Assembly: GCF_038049925.1 (NCBI RefSeq)
Contig: NZ_CP145809.1
Span: forward strand, 3,816,599 to 3,880,598
Direction of reading: 5' to 3'
DNA length: 64,000 nt
From: Georgenia sp. M64
GTDB lineage: Bacteria > Actinomycetota > Actinomycetes > Actinomycetales > Actinomycetaceae
Shown here: positions 1 through 8,162 of the stretch, one piece after another
Position numbering within the stretch: the stretch's first letter is position 1
Layout: each line of letters starts with the position of its first letter
The notes under the pieces: model-generated
The model's database searches: none
What the model was told of the DNA's origin: nothing
The model's input: only the letters and a program-made list of their open reading frames with translations
Made by a program: the position numbers and the translations under genes

Positions 1-230
1 TCCGTGACCGAGTGAGAGCGGTGTACGGGGATCGTTCGGCAACAGAGGGATCGCTCGGCAACCCAGGGATCGCTCGCGGCCCGGGCCCACCACTGCGCAC
101 CACCCGCGGCCGGGTACCGGCGTCGCACCGACGCCACCGATCCCTCCGTGACCGAGTGAGAGCGGTGTACGGGGATCGTTCGGCAACAGAGGGATCGCTC
201 GGCAACCCAGGGATCGCTCGCGGCCCGGGC
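1..230. repeat. 86-bp perfect direct repeat, two copies 144 bp apart
   Basis: Positions 1-86 and 145-230 are identical and are separated by 58 bp of different sequence. Inside each copy a shorter motif (ggatcgytcggcaac) recurs two to three times. A 9-bp inverted repeat (cgatccctc at 138-146, gagggatcg at 189-197) spans the left part of the second copy. The first copy starts at the window edge, so the array may continue upstream. The 144-bp period is a multiple of three and a GTG-started reading frame crosses both copies (12-239), but its composition does not look like a protein. Positions 231-369 contain nothing I can name. Confidence 0.85.
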
Positions 231-369
231 GGCCCCTGACCTGGCACCGACTCCGGCGCGGCCCCGACCGCAGCCGCGTGCGCCGCAGCCGCGGCGCGGT
301 CACCGCTGTGCACCGGCACCGAAGCGCGTCACCAAAGCGCGTCACGGCAGCCGCGTCACGGCTCCACCG

Positions 370-2058
370 TCACCACTCCCGCGACGGAGGCAGGATCGTG
401 CCCGGGTTGAGGTTGCGCCCCGGGTCCACCCCACGCAGCAGCGCGACCATGACGTCGGTGCCGGCCTCGGAGATGTCGTCGGCGAGCCAGCGCGCGTGGT
501 CGGTGCCCACGCCGTGGTGGTGGGAGATCGTGGCGGCGTTGTCCATGAAGGACTGCTGCACCGCGTTCTTCACGGTCCAGTACTTCTCGAGCTGGGCGTC
601 GGCGTCGGTGGTGCCCGGCGGGAACGCGAAGGTGAAGTACAGGCACGCACCGGAGTGGTAGCTGTGGGAGAGGTGGCACATGATGAAGCCCTTGACGCCG
701 ATCTCGTCGAAGGCCGCCTGCGCCGCTCGGACCGTGCCCGAGTGGACGTCCATGAGCCGCGACCACGGGGCCGCCGTCTCCGAGACGTCCGCCACCCCGC
801 CGACGTCGAGGAGGAAGTCGCGGATGTAGGGCGTGTCAAACTTCTTCTGGTCGTACAGGGCGCCGGGGCCCGTGCCGAGGCTGATCCCGCCGTGCCTCTT
901 GACGATCTTGCCGACGAGGGCCTTGTTGCGGCGCACGAGGTCCTTGCCGCCCTCGTAGCCGATGTAGGACAGGCACGCGTTGCTCAGGTCCCACCCGCGC
1001 CGCTCCAGCACCGCGAACAGCGCCTTGGACACCTTGCCCTTGATCCCCTTCGACCTCTTCTGCGTCGACAGCGAGAACTGGGTCTCGTTGGCGTCGGACA
1101 CGCGGGTGACCGACGGGGTCGCGTCGGAGGAGGCGATCTCCTGCATGGCCGCCATGCCCGCCGCCCAGGACGGGAAGAGGTAGGCGATGATCTCGCGGTT
1201 CTCCGGCACCCGGTGGACGTTGACCCACGCCTCGGTGATGACGCCGAGCCGGCCCTCCGAGCCGAGGATCATCTCGCGCACGCTGGGGCCCGAGGAGGTG
1301 CTCGGCAGCGGCCGCAGGGCGACGACCTTGCCCGGCAGCACCACGCGCAGACCACGGGTGATGTCGGCGATGTCGCCGTACTTGTCGGACTGCATGCCCG
1401 ACGAGCGCGTCGCGATCCACCCGCCGAGGGTGGAGTGGCGGAAGGAGTCCGGCTGGTGGCCCATGGTCCAGCCGCGCGCGCCGAGCTGGTCCTCCATGTC
1501 CGGGCCGAGGACGCCGGCCTGCACGCGCGCGAGGCCGGCCGCCTCGTCCACCTCGAGCACCCGGTTCATCCGACCGAGGTCGAGCGAGACGATGGTGCGC
1601 GCCTCCGCGGCGGGCGGCGTGAGCGAGCCCGAGATGTTCGACCCGCCCCCGAACGGGATGAGGACGGCGTCCGCCGCGACGACGGCGTCGACGACCGCGC
1701 GCACCTGGTCCTCGTCGGCCGGGTAGACCACGACGTCGGGCACGCGGGGCAGGTCGCCCGCGCGGACGCGCACGAGGTCGGCCAGGCCCTTGCCGTAGGT
1801 GTGGACGAGCCGGTCCTCGTCCTCGACGACGACGTGGCCGTCCCCGACGGCGCCGCGCAGGACGGTGGCGAGGTCCTCACCGAGGCGCGAGGCCGGGACG
1901 GCGATGTCGCTCAGGGCCGGCGGCGGGTTCCCCGGGGCGTGCAGGTCGATGCCGACCCGGTCCAGGACGAACGGCGCCAGCTTGGGCTTGTCGCGGTGGT
2001 TGAAGGCAATGCCCTCCTCGCCCCAGCCCCACCACTTCTGGTGCCGAACTCCGTTCAC
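370..2058 (-). CDS. FAD-binding oxidase, alkyl-dihydroxyacetonephosphate synthase (AGPS) homologue
   Basis: The 562-aa protein is a VAO-type FAD flavoenzyme closest to alkyl-DHAP synthase, which replaces the acyl chain of acyl-DHAP with a fatty alcohol to form the ether bond. The N-terminus has the AGPS-like QKWWGWG motif. The FAD domain shows IPFGGGSNISGSL, then HQPDSFRHSTLGGWIATRS. Near the C-terminus is HHHGVG, the histidine cluster typical of AGPS. It is the last gene of a four-gene operon. Its GTG start overlaps the stop of the acyltransferase gene by 4 bp, which fixes the start. Family membership is clear; the ether-bond reaction is inferred from family and neighbours, because related FAD oxidases can use other substrates. 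Confidence 0.85.
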   Translation of the reverse strand: MNGVRHQKWWGWGEEGIAFNHRDKPKLAPFVLDRVGIDLHAPGNPPPALSDIAVPASRLGEDLATVLRGAVGDGHVVVEDEDRLVHTYGKGLADLVRVRAGDLPRVPDVVVYPADEDQVRAVVDAVVAADAVLIPFGGGSNISGSLTPPAAEARTIVSLDLGRMNRVLEVDEAAGLARVQAGVLGPDMEDQLGARGWTMGHQPDSFRHSTLGGWIATRSSGMQSDKYGDIADITRGLRVVLPGKVVALRPLPSTSSGPSVREMILGSEGRLGVITEAWVNVHRVPENREIIAYLFPSWAAGMAAMQEIASSDATPSVTRVSDANETQFSLSTQKRSKGIKGKVSKALFAVLERRGWDLSNACLSYIGYEGGKDLVRRNKALVGKIVKRHGGISLGTGPGALYDQKKFDTPYIRDFLLDVGGVADVSETAAPWSRLMDVHSGTVRAAQAAFDEIGVKGFIMCHLSHSYHSGACLYFTFAFPPGTTDADAQLEKYWTVKNAVQQSFMDNAATISHHHGVGTDHARWLADDISEAGTDVMVALLRGVDPGRNLNPGTILPPSREW

Positions 2059-2822
2059 GAAGCCTCCTCCTGCTGCGCTCGCGGCTGGTCGGGGCGTTGC
2101 CCGCCCGCGCCGTCGACGTGGTCGTCCTCCCCGCCGGGGACCACGTGGTCACCCAGGACGTACGGGGTCTGCATGGTGAGCATCGCGCGCACCCGGGCGG
2201 CCACGCGGTCGTTGAAGTCGCGGGCCTTCTCGCCCGGGCGGGGCCGCATCGGCCGGCCCACCAGCAGCCGGATGGGCGGGCGGCCGGGCTTCGGCCAGCT
2301 CCGCCCGACGGGCATCGCGTCGTGCGTGCCGATGAGCGCGACGGGCACGCACGGCACGTTCTCCTTGATGCACAGCGCCGCGGCGCCGGGCTTGAAGGCC
2401 TTCATCACCCCGTCCCGCGCACGGGTGCCCTCGGGGAAGATGAGGATCGGCACCCCCTCGGCGAGCAGCCGCTGCGACATGCCCTTGCCCTTGCCCTGGC
2501 CGGTGCGGTGCACGGGGTAGGAGTTGAAGAACAGCCCGGTGAGGAACCGCCGCCACCACGTGTTGAAGAAGTAGTCCGCCGCGGCCGCGACCGCCAGGCG
2601 CCTCGTGACCCGGTAGGGCAGGCGCGTGACCAGGACGGTGGCGTCCATGTGGCTGGAGTGGTTGGCGACGACGACGAACGGGTCGGTCAGCCCCTCGAGG
2701 TTGTCCGCCCCCTCCACCGAGGTCGAGGTGAACGTCCCGACGATCCCACCGAGGATCCACCGCTGCGCGACGAACCGGGCCCACCGGTGCGTCACCGACC
2801 GGAAGCGGGTGAGCTGCTCCAT
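2055..2822 (-). CDS. PlsC-type 1-acyl-glycerol-3-phosphate acyltransferase family protein
   Basis: The 255-aa protein is a member of the PlsC/LPLAT family, membrane-associated enzymes that move acyl groups from acyl-CoA or acyl-ACP to glycerolipid precursors. The catalytic HX4D motif is in NHSSHMD (H55, D60), and the acceptor-binding motif FPEGTR lies near residue 130. Start and stop both overlap neighbours by 4 bp (ATGA), so it is translationally coupled between the dehydrogenase and the alkyl-DHAP synthase. In that setting it may acylate dihydroxyacetone phosphate or the sn-2 position of alkyl-glycerol-3-phosphate; the sequence does not decide which. The last 25 residues are polar and probably disordered. 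Confidence 0.88.
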   Translation of the reverse strand: MEQLTRFRSVTHRWARFVAQRWILGGIVGTFTSTSVEGADNLEGLTDPFVVVANHSSHMDATVLVTRLPYRVTRRLAVAAAADYFFNTWWRRFLTGLFFNSYPVHRTGQGKGKGMSQRLLAEGVPILIFPEGTRARDGVMKAFKPGAAALCIKENVPCVPVALIGTHDAMPVGRSWPKPGRPPIRLLVGRPMRPRPGEKARDFNDRVAARVRAMLTMQTPYVLGDHVVPGGEDDHVDGAGGQRPDQPRAQQEEAS

Positions 2823-3691
2823 CAGCGCCTCCTCAGCCGGACGATGCGCGCGGCCACGAACCGGACCGCGGGGCGCGGGGCGTACTGGGCGAGGAAGGCG
2901 AGCACCTTGTACCGGTGCGACGGCGTGGACCGGGGCCGACCACGCTCGACGTCCGCGAGGCACTCGGCGACCACGCGCTCGGGGTCGAGCCACAGCACCT
3001 CGGGGATCTTCGAGCGCGAGACCCCGGCGCGGTCGTGGAACTCGGTGCGCACCCACCCCGGCAGCAGCGTGGTGACCTGGACGCCGGAGCCCTCGAGCTC
3101 GAGGGCGAGGGCCTCGGAGTAGCTGTACACCCACGCCTTGAGGGCGGAGTAGGCGCCCATGGCGATGAACGCCTGGACCGAGCCGACGTTGACGATGACG
3201 CCGTGGCCACGCTCGCTCATGACACGACCGGCGGCCCCGCCGAGGTGGAGGACGGCGCGGACCATGAGGTCGAGCGCGTCGTCGTGCTCGGAGAGGTCCT
3301 CGCCCAGCAGCGGGCTGTGCAGGCCCCGGCCGGCGTTGTTGATGAGGATCTCCACCGGCGAGGTGGGGTCGACCAGGCGCTCGACGACCGTCGCGACGTC
3401 GGTGGTCTCCGACAGGTCCGCCCGGATCGTCTCGACGTCGACGCCGTATCGCCAGCGCAGCTGGTCGGCGGTCTTCTCCAGGCGGGCGGCGTCGCGGGCG
3501 ACGATGACGAGGGGGCAGCCGCGGGCGGCCAGGGCGTGGGCGAAGGCGAGGCCGATGCCCGAGGTGCCGCCGGTGACGAGGGCACGGCCGTCGAGGACGC
3601 TGCGACCGCCCGCCGGACGTGCGCCCTCGCCGGCCGGACGTGCGCCGCCGTCGGTCGGACGTGCGCCGTCGGCCCTGCCCCGCTCGGTCAT
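2822..3691 (-). CDS. Short-chain dehydrogenase/reductase (SDR)
   Basis: A 289-aa classical SDR. After a roughly 30-residue low-complexity leader (repeats of GARPAG type) comes the Rossmann motif TGGTSGIG. The NNAG motif follows, then the catalytic serine region (NVGSVQ) and YSALK, which holds the Tyr-Lys pair. It probably uses NADP(H). The C-terminus is basic (RLRRR), which would suit membrane contact. Start chosen at MTERG because it overlaps the stop of the upstream reductase gene by 4 bp. Given its neighbours, reduction of acyl- or alkyl-DHAP at the ketone, as done by eukaryotic Ayr1/DHRS7B, is the most economical role. This is inference; SDR substrates cannot be read from sequence. Confidence 0.85.
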   Translation of the reverse strand: MTERGRADGARPTDGGARPAGEGARPAGGRSVLDGRALVTGGTSGIGLAFAHALAARGCPLVIVARDAARLEKTADQLRWRYGVDVETIRADLSETTDVATVVERLVDPTSPVEILINNAGRGLHSPLLGEDLSEHDDALDLMVRAVLHLGGAAGRVMSERGHGVIVNVGSVQAFIAMGAYSALKAWVYSYSEALALELEGSGVQVTTLLPGWVRTEFHDRAGVSRSKIPEVLWLDPERVVAECLADVERGRPRSTPSHRYKVLAFLAQYAPRPAVRFVAARIVRLRRR

Positions 3692-5955
3692 GCCCTCTGC
3701 GCCCCCTTGATGCTCCGCAGGACCGGCGAGAGCCGTCCCTCCGCGGTGGTGGTCCAGGCGTGGACCGGCCACCGCCGCGCACTGGCGTACCGGTACAGGC
3801 TGGCGTCGGGGTTGACGGCGTTGGGGTGGCCGACGACCTCGAGCCACGAGCGGTCCGCGTAGCTGTCGCCGTAAGCATAGGACTCGGCCAGGTCGACGCC
3901 GCGCTCACGGGCGTAGCGCCGCAGCCACGCCGCGCGCGCCTCGCCCACCAGCGGCGACGCGGCGAGGTGCCCGGTCCAGCGGCCCTCGGCGTCCTTCTCC
4001 ATGCTGCCGGCCACGATCTCGTCGAACAGGCCCGCGAGGGGCTCGACGAACACGTCGATCTCCCCGGTGACGAGCACCGTGCGGTGCCCGGCGGCGCGGT
4101 GCGCCTGCACCCGCTCGACCGCCTCGGTGAGCAGGCCGCGCCGCAGGGAGGGCTCGACGACGCGGGCGACGACGCCGCGCAGCTCCTCCTCGGCGATGCC
4201 CTCGTAGCGCCGCATGAAGGTGCGGATGAAGTCCGAGCGGTCCCGGCGCTCGGCGCCGAGGTAGCGCGGGCCGAGGGCGAGGAGGTTCGCCAGCGAGCCG
4301 GGCCAGTGCCGCACCGGCTTCGCGGCCAGCTCGATCCACAGGTAGTGCTCGACCAGGGTGGCCGCGGCGATCGTGCGCTGGAGGTCGAAGACGGCGACGA
4401 CGTCGGTGCGGTGGGGCAGCGCCGGCGGCGGGCCGCCGGCGTCCTTGGACCGGCGGTCCCGCATGAGCCCGGGCACCCCGGGGATGTGGACCTCCTGGAG
4501 GTAGTGCTGCCAGTCGATCTCCGTGACGTCGAACCCGTGCTCGCCGCGCCGATCGGCCGGCAGGCCGGCGTGGAGCGCGCGCGTGCGGGCGTCGTCGAAG
4601 ATCACCTCGGTCTGGGTGTACGGCTGGTACAGGGAGGTGAACTTGCGCAGGGTGCCCAGGTCGCGACGCGCCTTGTCCAGGGTCGACATCCACCCGCGGG
4701 TGCGCTGGTTGGCGGGCAGCCGGCCCAGCGCCTTGTCGGCGAGGTCGACCGCCCTCTCGCGCCGGCCCAGCGCCCGCTCGACGGCGCCGGTGTGCGGGAA
4801 GGACCACGAGGGCACCTGCACGTGCGCGCCCTCGGCGTCCTTGAGCGGGTGCGCCTCGAAGTACTCGCGCACGAGGCGGTACAGCCGCCCGATGGGCAGC
4901 GGGTTGGTGATGCCCGAGGAGACCTGGAAGAACTGCGGCTCCCCGGCCGGGGCGGGCGCGGCCGCCGCGGCCAGGATCGCGTTGACGACGAAGTCGACCG
5001 GGATGACGTCCAGGACGGTGTCGGCCAGGGCGGGGAACTCCGGCAGCAGACCGCGCCCGTAGGCGGCGATGAGCGGGTCGGCGACCTTGAACCCGTCGAT
5101 CCAGCCCGGGTAGGGGTGCTTGAGGGAGGACTCGATGATCGTCGGGCGCACCACCGACAGGCGGTGCCCGGCGCCGGCCCAGAGCTCCTCGGCCACCCGC
5201 TCACCCAGGGCCTTGGTGAACGTGTAGACGTCGGTCCAGCCCAGCGACTGGGCACGCGTACGGCCGGCCTCGACGAGCTCGGCCCGCACCCACTCGCGGC
5301 GGGCCTCCTCGGCCGCCTCGGCGACCGCGGCCGCACCCGCGCGCCGGTGCTGCGCCTGGGCGTCGTCGAGCAGGTGGCGCAGGACCTCGGGACGGCGGGA
5401 GGCGGCCTCGGCCTCCTCGCGGGCCAGCAGGGCCTGCGTCTGCTCGAGGTCGCGGTCGACGTCGTGGTCGAGGGGACGCTCCTCGGCGACCCCCTTGCGC
5501 AGGCCCGCGACGTAGGCGGTCGAGACGTGGACGACGTGGGGGTCGCCGCCCGCGGCGACCAGCGCCTCGTAGAGCGAGACGGGTCCGCCGACGTTCGCGG
5601 TGAACGCCTCGTCGATCGGCAGGTCGAAGGAGACCGTGGAGGCGGAGTGGAGGACGACGTCGAGGTCGCCGGGCAGCGGGGGCAGGTCGCCGAGGTCGCC
5701 GGAGATGACGGTCACGCGCTCGGCGACGGCGGCCGCCGCGGCCTCCTCGCCGAGCTGGGCACGCCAGGGGCGGAAGACGGGCTTGCGCAGGAGCTTGTCG
5801 ACCCGGGCCTGCGCGGACAGCTCGCCGCGCGGACGGACGAGCACGCTCACGCGCGTCGTCGGGTAGGCGGAGAGGAGCTTCTCCAGGACGGCCTGGCCGA
5901 CGAAGCCGGTGGCCCCGGTGAGCAGGACGTGGGCGCCGTCGAGCGGTTTGGACAT
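3688..5955 (-). CDS. Fatty acyl-CoA reductase (NAD-binding_4) fused to HAD-IB phosphatase-like domain
   Basis: A 755-aa two-domain protein. Residues 8-440 form a male-sterility/FAR-type extended SDR with TGATGFVG (13-20) and YTFTK (catalytic Y244, K248). It is expected to reduce fatty acyl-CoA with NADPH to aldehyde or alcohol. Residues about 518-740 resemble the HAD-IB (SerB-like) fold: motif I is FDLQRT (D524), a TGE motif II region follows, and GDSYAD is motif IV. The usual second Asp of motif I (DxD) is replaced by Gln, so phosphatase activity may be altered. It is the first gene of the operon. Start chosen at MSKPLDG; an in-frame start 60 bp upstream would add an unlikely basic leader. 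Confidence 0.87.
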   Translation of the reverse strand: MSKPLDGAHVLLTGATGFVGQAVLEKLLSAYPTTRVSVLVRPRGELSAQARVDKLLRKPVFRPWRAQLGEEAAAAAVAERVTVISGDLGDLPPLPGDLDVVLHSASTVSFDLPIDEAFTANVGGPVSLYEALVAAGGDPHVVHVSTAYVAGLRKGVAEERPLDHDVDRDLEQTQALLAREEAEAASRRPEVLRHLLDDAQAQHRRAGAAAVAEAAEEARREWVRAELVEAGRTRAQSLGWTDVYTFTKALGERVAEELWAGAGHRLSVVRPTIIESSLKHPYPGWIDGFKVADPLIAAYGRGLLPEFPALADTVLDVIPVDFVVNAILAAAAAPAPAGEPQFFQVSSGITNPLPIGRLYRLVREYFEAHPLKDAEGAHVQVPSWSFPHTGAVERALGRRERAVDLADKALGRLPANQRTRGWMSTLDKARRDLGTLRKFTSLYQPYTQTEVIFDDARTRALHAGLPADRRGEHGFDVTEIDWQHYLQEVHIPGVPGLMRDRRSKDAGGPPPALPHRTDVVAVFDLQRTIAAATLVEHYLWIELAAKPVRHWPGSLANLLALGPRYLGAERRDRSDFIRTFMRRYEGIAEEELRGVVARVVEPSLRRGLLTEAVERVQAHRAAGHRTVLVTGEIDVFVEPLAGLFDEIVAGSMEKDAEGRWTGHLAASPLVGEARAAWLRRYARERGVDLAESYAYGDSYADRSWLEVVGHPNAVNPDASLYRYASARRWPVHAWTTTAEGRLSPVLRSIKGAQRA

Positions 5956-6051
5956 TCCGCAGACGATACCGCTGTGCGCCGGGCGGGCCGACCGTGACCG
6001 TGCCACGGTCAGCACGTGGAACGTCTCACGCCCGGAGCGTCCACCCCTGGT

Positions 6052-6079
6052 TTGACGGGGTCCCCCATCGGTCTACGAT
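6052..6079 (+). promoter_or_regulatory. Probable sigma-A-type promoter of the 6123 gene
   Basis: TTGACG at 6052-6057 and TACGAT at 6074-6079 are separated by 16 bp (17 bp if the -35 is read as TTTGAC from 6051). They match the -35 and -10 consensus well and lie in the 167-bp gap between divergent genes. Transcription would start near 6086, about 37 bp before the ATG. Confidence 0.55.
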
Positions 6080-6122
6080 CGGAGGTTGCAGTTGTTTCCT
6101 GTCACCGACGAATCCAGGAGCC

Positions 6123-7613
6123 ATGGGCGTCACCGACGTACCGCAGTGGTTGCCCGCCGCGTTCATCCGCAGCGTTCTCGCCGCCGGTGCCACGGCACCT
6201 CGGGAGGAGATCGAGGCCACCTGCCGGCGGCTCCTCGATCGCTGGGCCGGGCCGGACCGTCGCTTCCACAACGTCAAGCACCTCATCGACGTCCTCGCCC
6301 GGGTGGACGAGCTCGCCGAGGAGACGCACGACCCCGACCTGGTGCGGCTGGCGGCGTGGTACCACGGAGCGGTCTTCAGCTCCACGGCGACGAAGGCGTA
6401 CTCCCGCAGCGGCGGGGAGGACGAGGTCGCCTCCGCCGACCTCGCCACCGAGGAGCTCCTCGCCCTCGGCGTGCCCGAGCGCACCGTCGACCGCATCGCC
6501 GAGCTCATCGTCAACCTCAAGCGGCACGAGGCGGCGGTGCGTGACATCGACTGCCTGGCGCTGTGCGACGCCGACCTGGCCACCCTCGCGGCGGACCCGC
6601 AGCGCTACCGCGCCTACCGGCGGGCCGTGCGGGAGGAGTACGCGCACCTGCCGGTCAGGCACTACGTCGAGGCGCGCAGGAGCATCGTCTCCAAGCTCCT
6701 CGCACGCCGGCACCTCTTTCTCAGCCCCATGGGCGCACAGTGGGAGGACCGGGCGCGGGAGAACCTCACCGCCGAGCTCAACCGGCTCGACGCCGAGCTG
6801 GCCACGCTCGGCGAGGCGATGCCCGAGGAGTCGGTGACCGCCGCCGAGGCCGCACAGGGCGAGGTCTTCGACGAGAGCCACCCGGTCCGTCGTGACAGCG
6901 CCTCGCACGTCTTCACCGCCACCCACGGCACGACCGAGCGGACGGCCGGTCCGTACGACGGACCGGCCGAGCGCCACGCCGCGGAGCGGCACCCGGCACC
7001 GGCTCCCAGCGCCGACACCCCGGCGGTGACCGCCGCCGCTGCCGCGGAGACCGCGGCCGCTGCCGGCAGCGGCGATCGGGCGGCAGACGCCGCCGACAGC
7101 CCGGCGCGTGCACGTGCCTCCTCCCTGGAGTCCTTCCCGGACGACCTCGACGGACGCCGCGACGGTGCGGCCGGCGCGACGCGGGCCGGCCGCGAGCTCA
7201 TCGCCCGCACCTCGCGCGAACGGATCGAGGAGGCCGTGCGCCACGGCGCCGAGCGGGCCGAGCGGGACCGCCGTCAGCGCGAGCGGCTCGTGTCCGCCCG
7301 TGCGGCGCGCGAGGCCGCCCAGCCGTCCCGGACCGAGCGGGTCGCCGACCGTGGCGCCCAGCCGCTCGACCCCTCGGGCGCGCTCCTCACCGCCGCCACG
7401 CCCGCGGAGGCCGGCGATGCCGGGGCCCAGCCCGCGTCGGCCACCCCGGTGGAGCAGCGCTCGGCGGTGGACCGGGTGCCCGAGGAGATCGAGCCCGACC
7501 CGGTGACCGGGGTGCTGGAGCGCCCCGACGCCACCCCCCACAGCGGCATCGAGCGGGAGCCGGAGCTCTTCGGGCACCGCCGGGACCGGCGCAGGGACCG
7601 CCACCGCCGCTGA
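6123..7613 (+). CDS. HD-superfamily-like protein with long disordered tail; HD dyad degenerate
   Basis: The 496-aa protein has residues 1-220 matching the predicted metal-dependent phosphohydrolase family also found in the gene at 8163 (shared RYRAYRRAVREEY and LCDADL blocks). The first metal ligands are present (RFHNVKHL, H49/H53), but the family's FHD motif reads WYHGAVF here (H81-G82), so the defining Asp is missing. Residues about 230-496 are Ala/Glu/Arg-rich and probably disordered. The only good in-frame start is this ATG, although the AGGAG box is just 2 bp upstream, unusually close. It may be a catalytically impaired regulator or binding protein; function unknown. Confidence 0.75.
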   Translation: MGVTDVPQWLPAAFIRSVLAAGATAPREEIEATCRRLLDRWAGPDRRFHNVKHLIDVLARVDELAEETHDPDLVRLAAWYHGAVFSSTATKAYSRSGGEDEVASADLATEELLALGVPERTVDRIAELIVNLKRHEAAVRDIDCLALCDADLATLAADPQRYRAYRRAVREEYAHLPVRHYVEARRSIVSKLLARRHLFLSPMGAQWEDRARENLTAELNRLDAELATLGEAMPEESVTAAEAAQGEVFDESHPVRRDSASHVFTATHGTTERTAGPYDGPAERHAAERHPAPAPSADTPAVTAAAAAETAAAAGSGDRAADAADSPARARASSLESFPDDLDGRRDGAAGATRAGRELIARTSRERIEEAVRHGAERAERDRRQRERLVSARAAREAAQPSRTERVADRGAQPLDPSGALLTAATPAEAGDAGAQPASATPVEQRSAVDRVPEEIEPDPVTGVLERPDATPHSGIEREPELFGHRRDRRRDRHRR

Positions 7614-7775
7614 CGTCGGCCCGCGGGACCCGTTCCGCCGAGCCCGTCCACCGGTCGACGTCGCGGGCCCGCGTCCACAGGCCCGCCGTGCGCCGCCAGG
7701 GCTCGGTGCCGAGCCTGCCTAACGTCGGCCGTGGACGCCCGCACCCGGTGGGCGGGGTGGACGGTGAGGGTGACG

Positions 7776-8066
7776 ATGTCGAGATTCCAGGTGGACAGCA
7801 CGGAGGTCGCCCGAGCGGCCGCGCTGACCCGCGCCAGCACGGCCGTCATCCGGGACGAGGTGACGGCGATGATGGCGCACCTCTCCGCGCTCCAGGCCGG
7901 GTGGACGGGTGCCGCGGCCGCCGCGTTCGCCGGGTGCGCCGAGAGTTGGCGGGCGACGCAGACGCAGGTGGAGCTCTCCCTCGAGCAGGTCACCCAGGCC
8001 CTCGACACCGCGTCGCGGACCTACGCGGAGGCGGAGGCGAGCGCGCAGAGCCTGTTCCTGCGGTGA
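7776..8066 (+). CDS. WXG100 family (ESAT-6-like) protein
   Basis: A 96-aa protein of the size and pattern of WXG100 proteins, small helical hairpins exported by type VII (ESX) secretion. WTG sits at the turn between the two predicted helices, and the C-terminal helix carries YAEAE, which fits the YxxxD/E export signal. Start chosen at MSRFQVD; an in-frame start 45 bp upstream would add an atypical basic leader. No ESX core gene (EccC, EccB, MycP) or second WXG100 partner is present in the window, so the secretion system must be elsewhere. The stop codon lies inside the first unit of a 21-bp tandem repeat. Confidence 0.85.
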   Translation: MSRFQVDSTEVARAAALTRASTAVIRDEVTAMMAHLSALQAGWTGAAAAAFAGCAESWRATQTQVELSLEQVTQALDTASRTYAEAEASAQSLFLR

Positions 8067-8134
8067 GCGGACCTGTTCCTGCGGTGAGCGGACCTGTTCC
8101 TACGGTGAGCGGGCCTGTTCCTGCGGTGAGCGGG
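8051..8134. repeat. 21-bp tandem repeat, four units
   Basis: Four consecutive 21-bp units (cctgttcctgcggtgagcgga and close variants) begin inside the last codons of the WXG100 gene and end 28 bp before the next start codon. Units 1 and 2 are identical; 3 and 4 differ by one or two bases. Each unit contains an in-frame TGA, so loss of the first stop would be followed at once by another. Confidence 0.9.
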
Positions 8135-8162
8135 CCGGCGCCGCGGTCCGTACGATCGCGAG

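Noticed and set aside
1-230. 86-bp repeat as a CRISPR array
   Set aside because: Units are too long, there are only two copies, and no cas gene is in the window.
12-239. 75-aa repeat protein encoded across the 86-bp repeats
   Set aside because: Period divisible by three, but no ribosome binding site, no plausible fold, and the repeat identity includes third positions with no sign of selection on the protein.
496-2520. Long plus-strand reading frame opposite the AGPS and acyltransferase genes
   Set aside because: It is the GC-frame shadow of real minus-strand genes. Its translation is Arg/Gly/Val/Asp-biased with no motif, whereas the minus strand shows full protein families.
3619-5997. 792-codon plus-strand frame opposite the FAR-HAD gene
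   Set aside because: Antisense to a gene with clear motifs; low-complexity composition.
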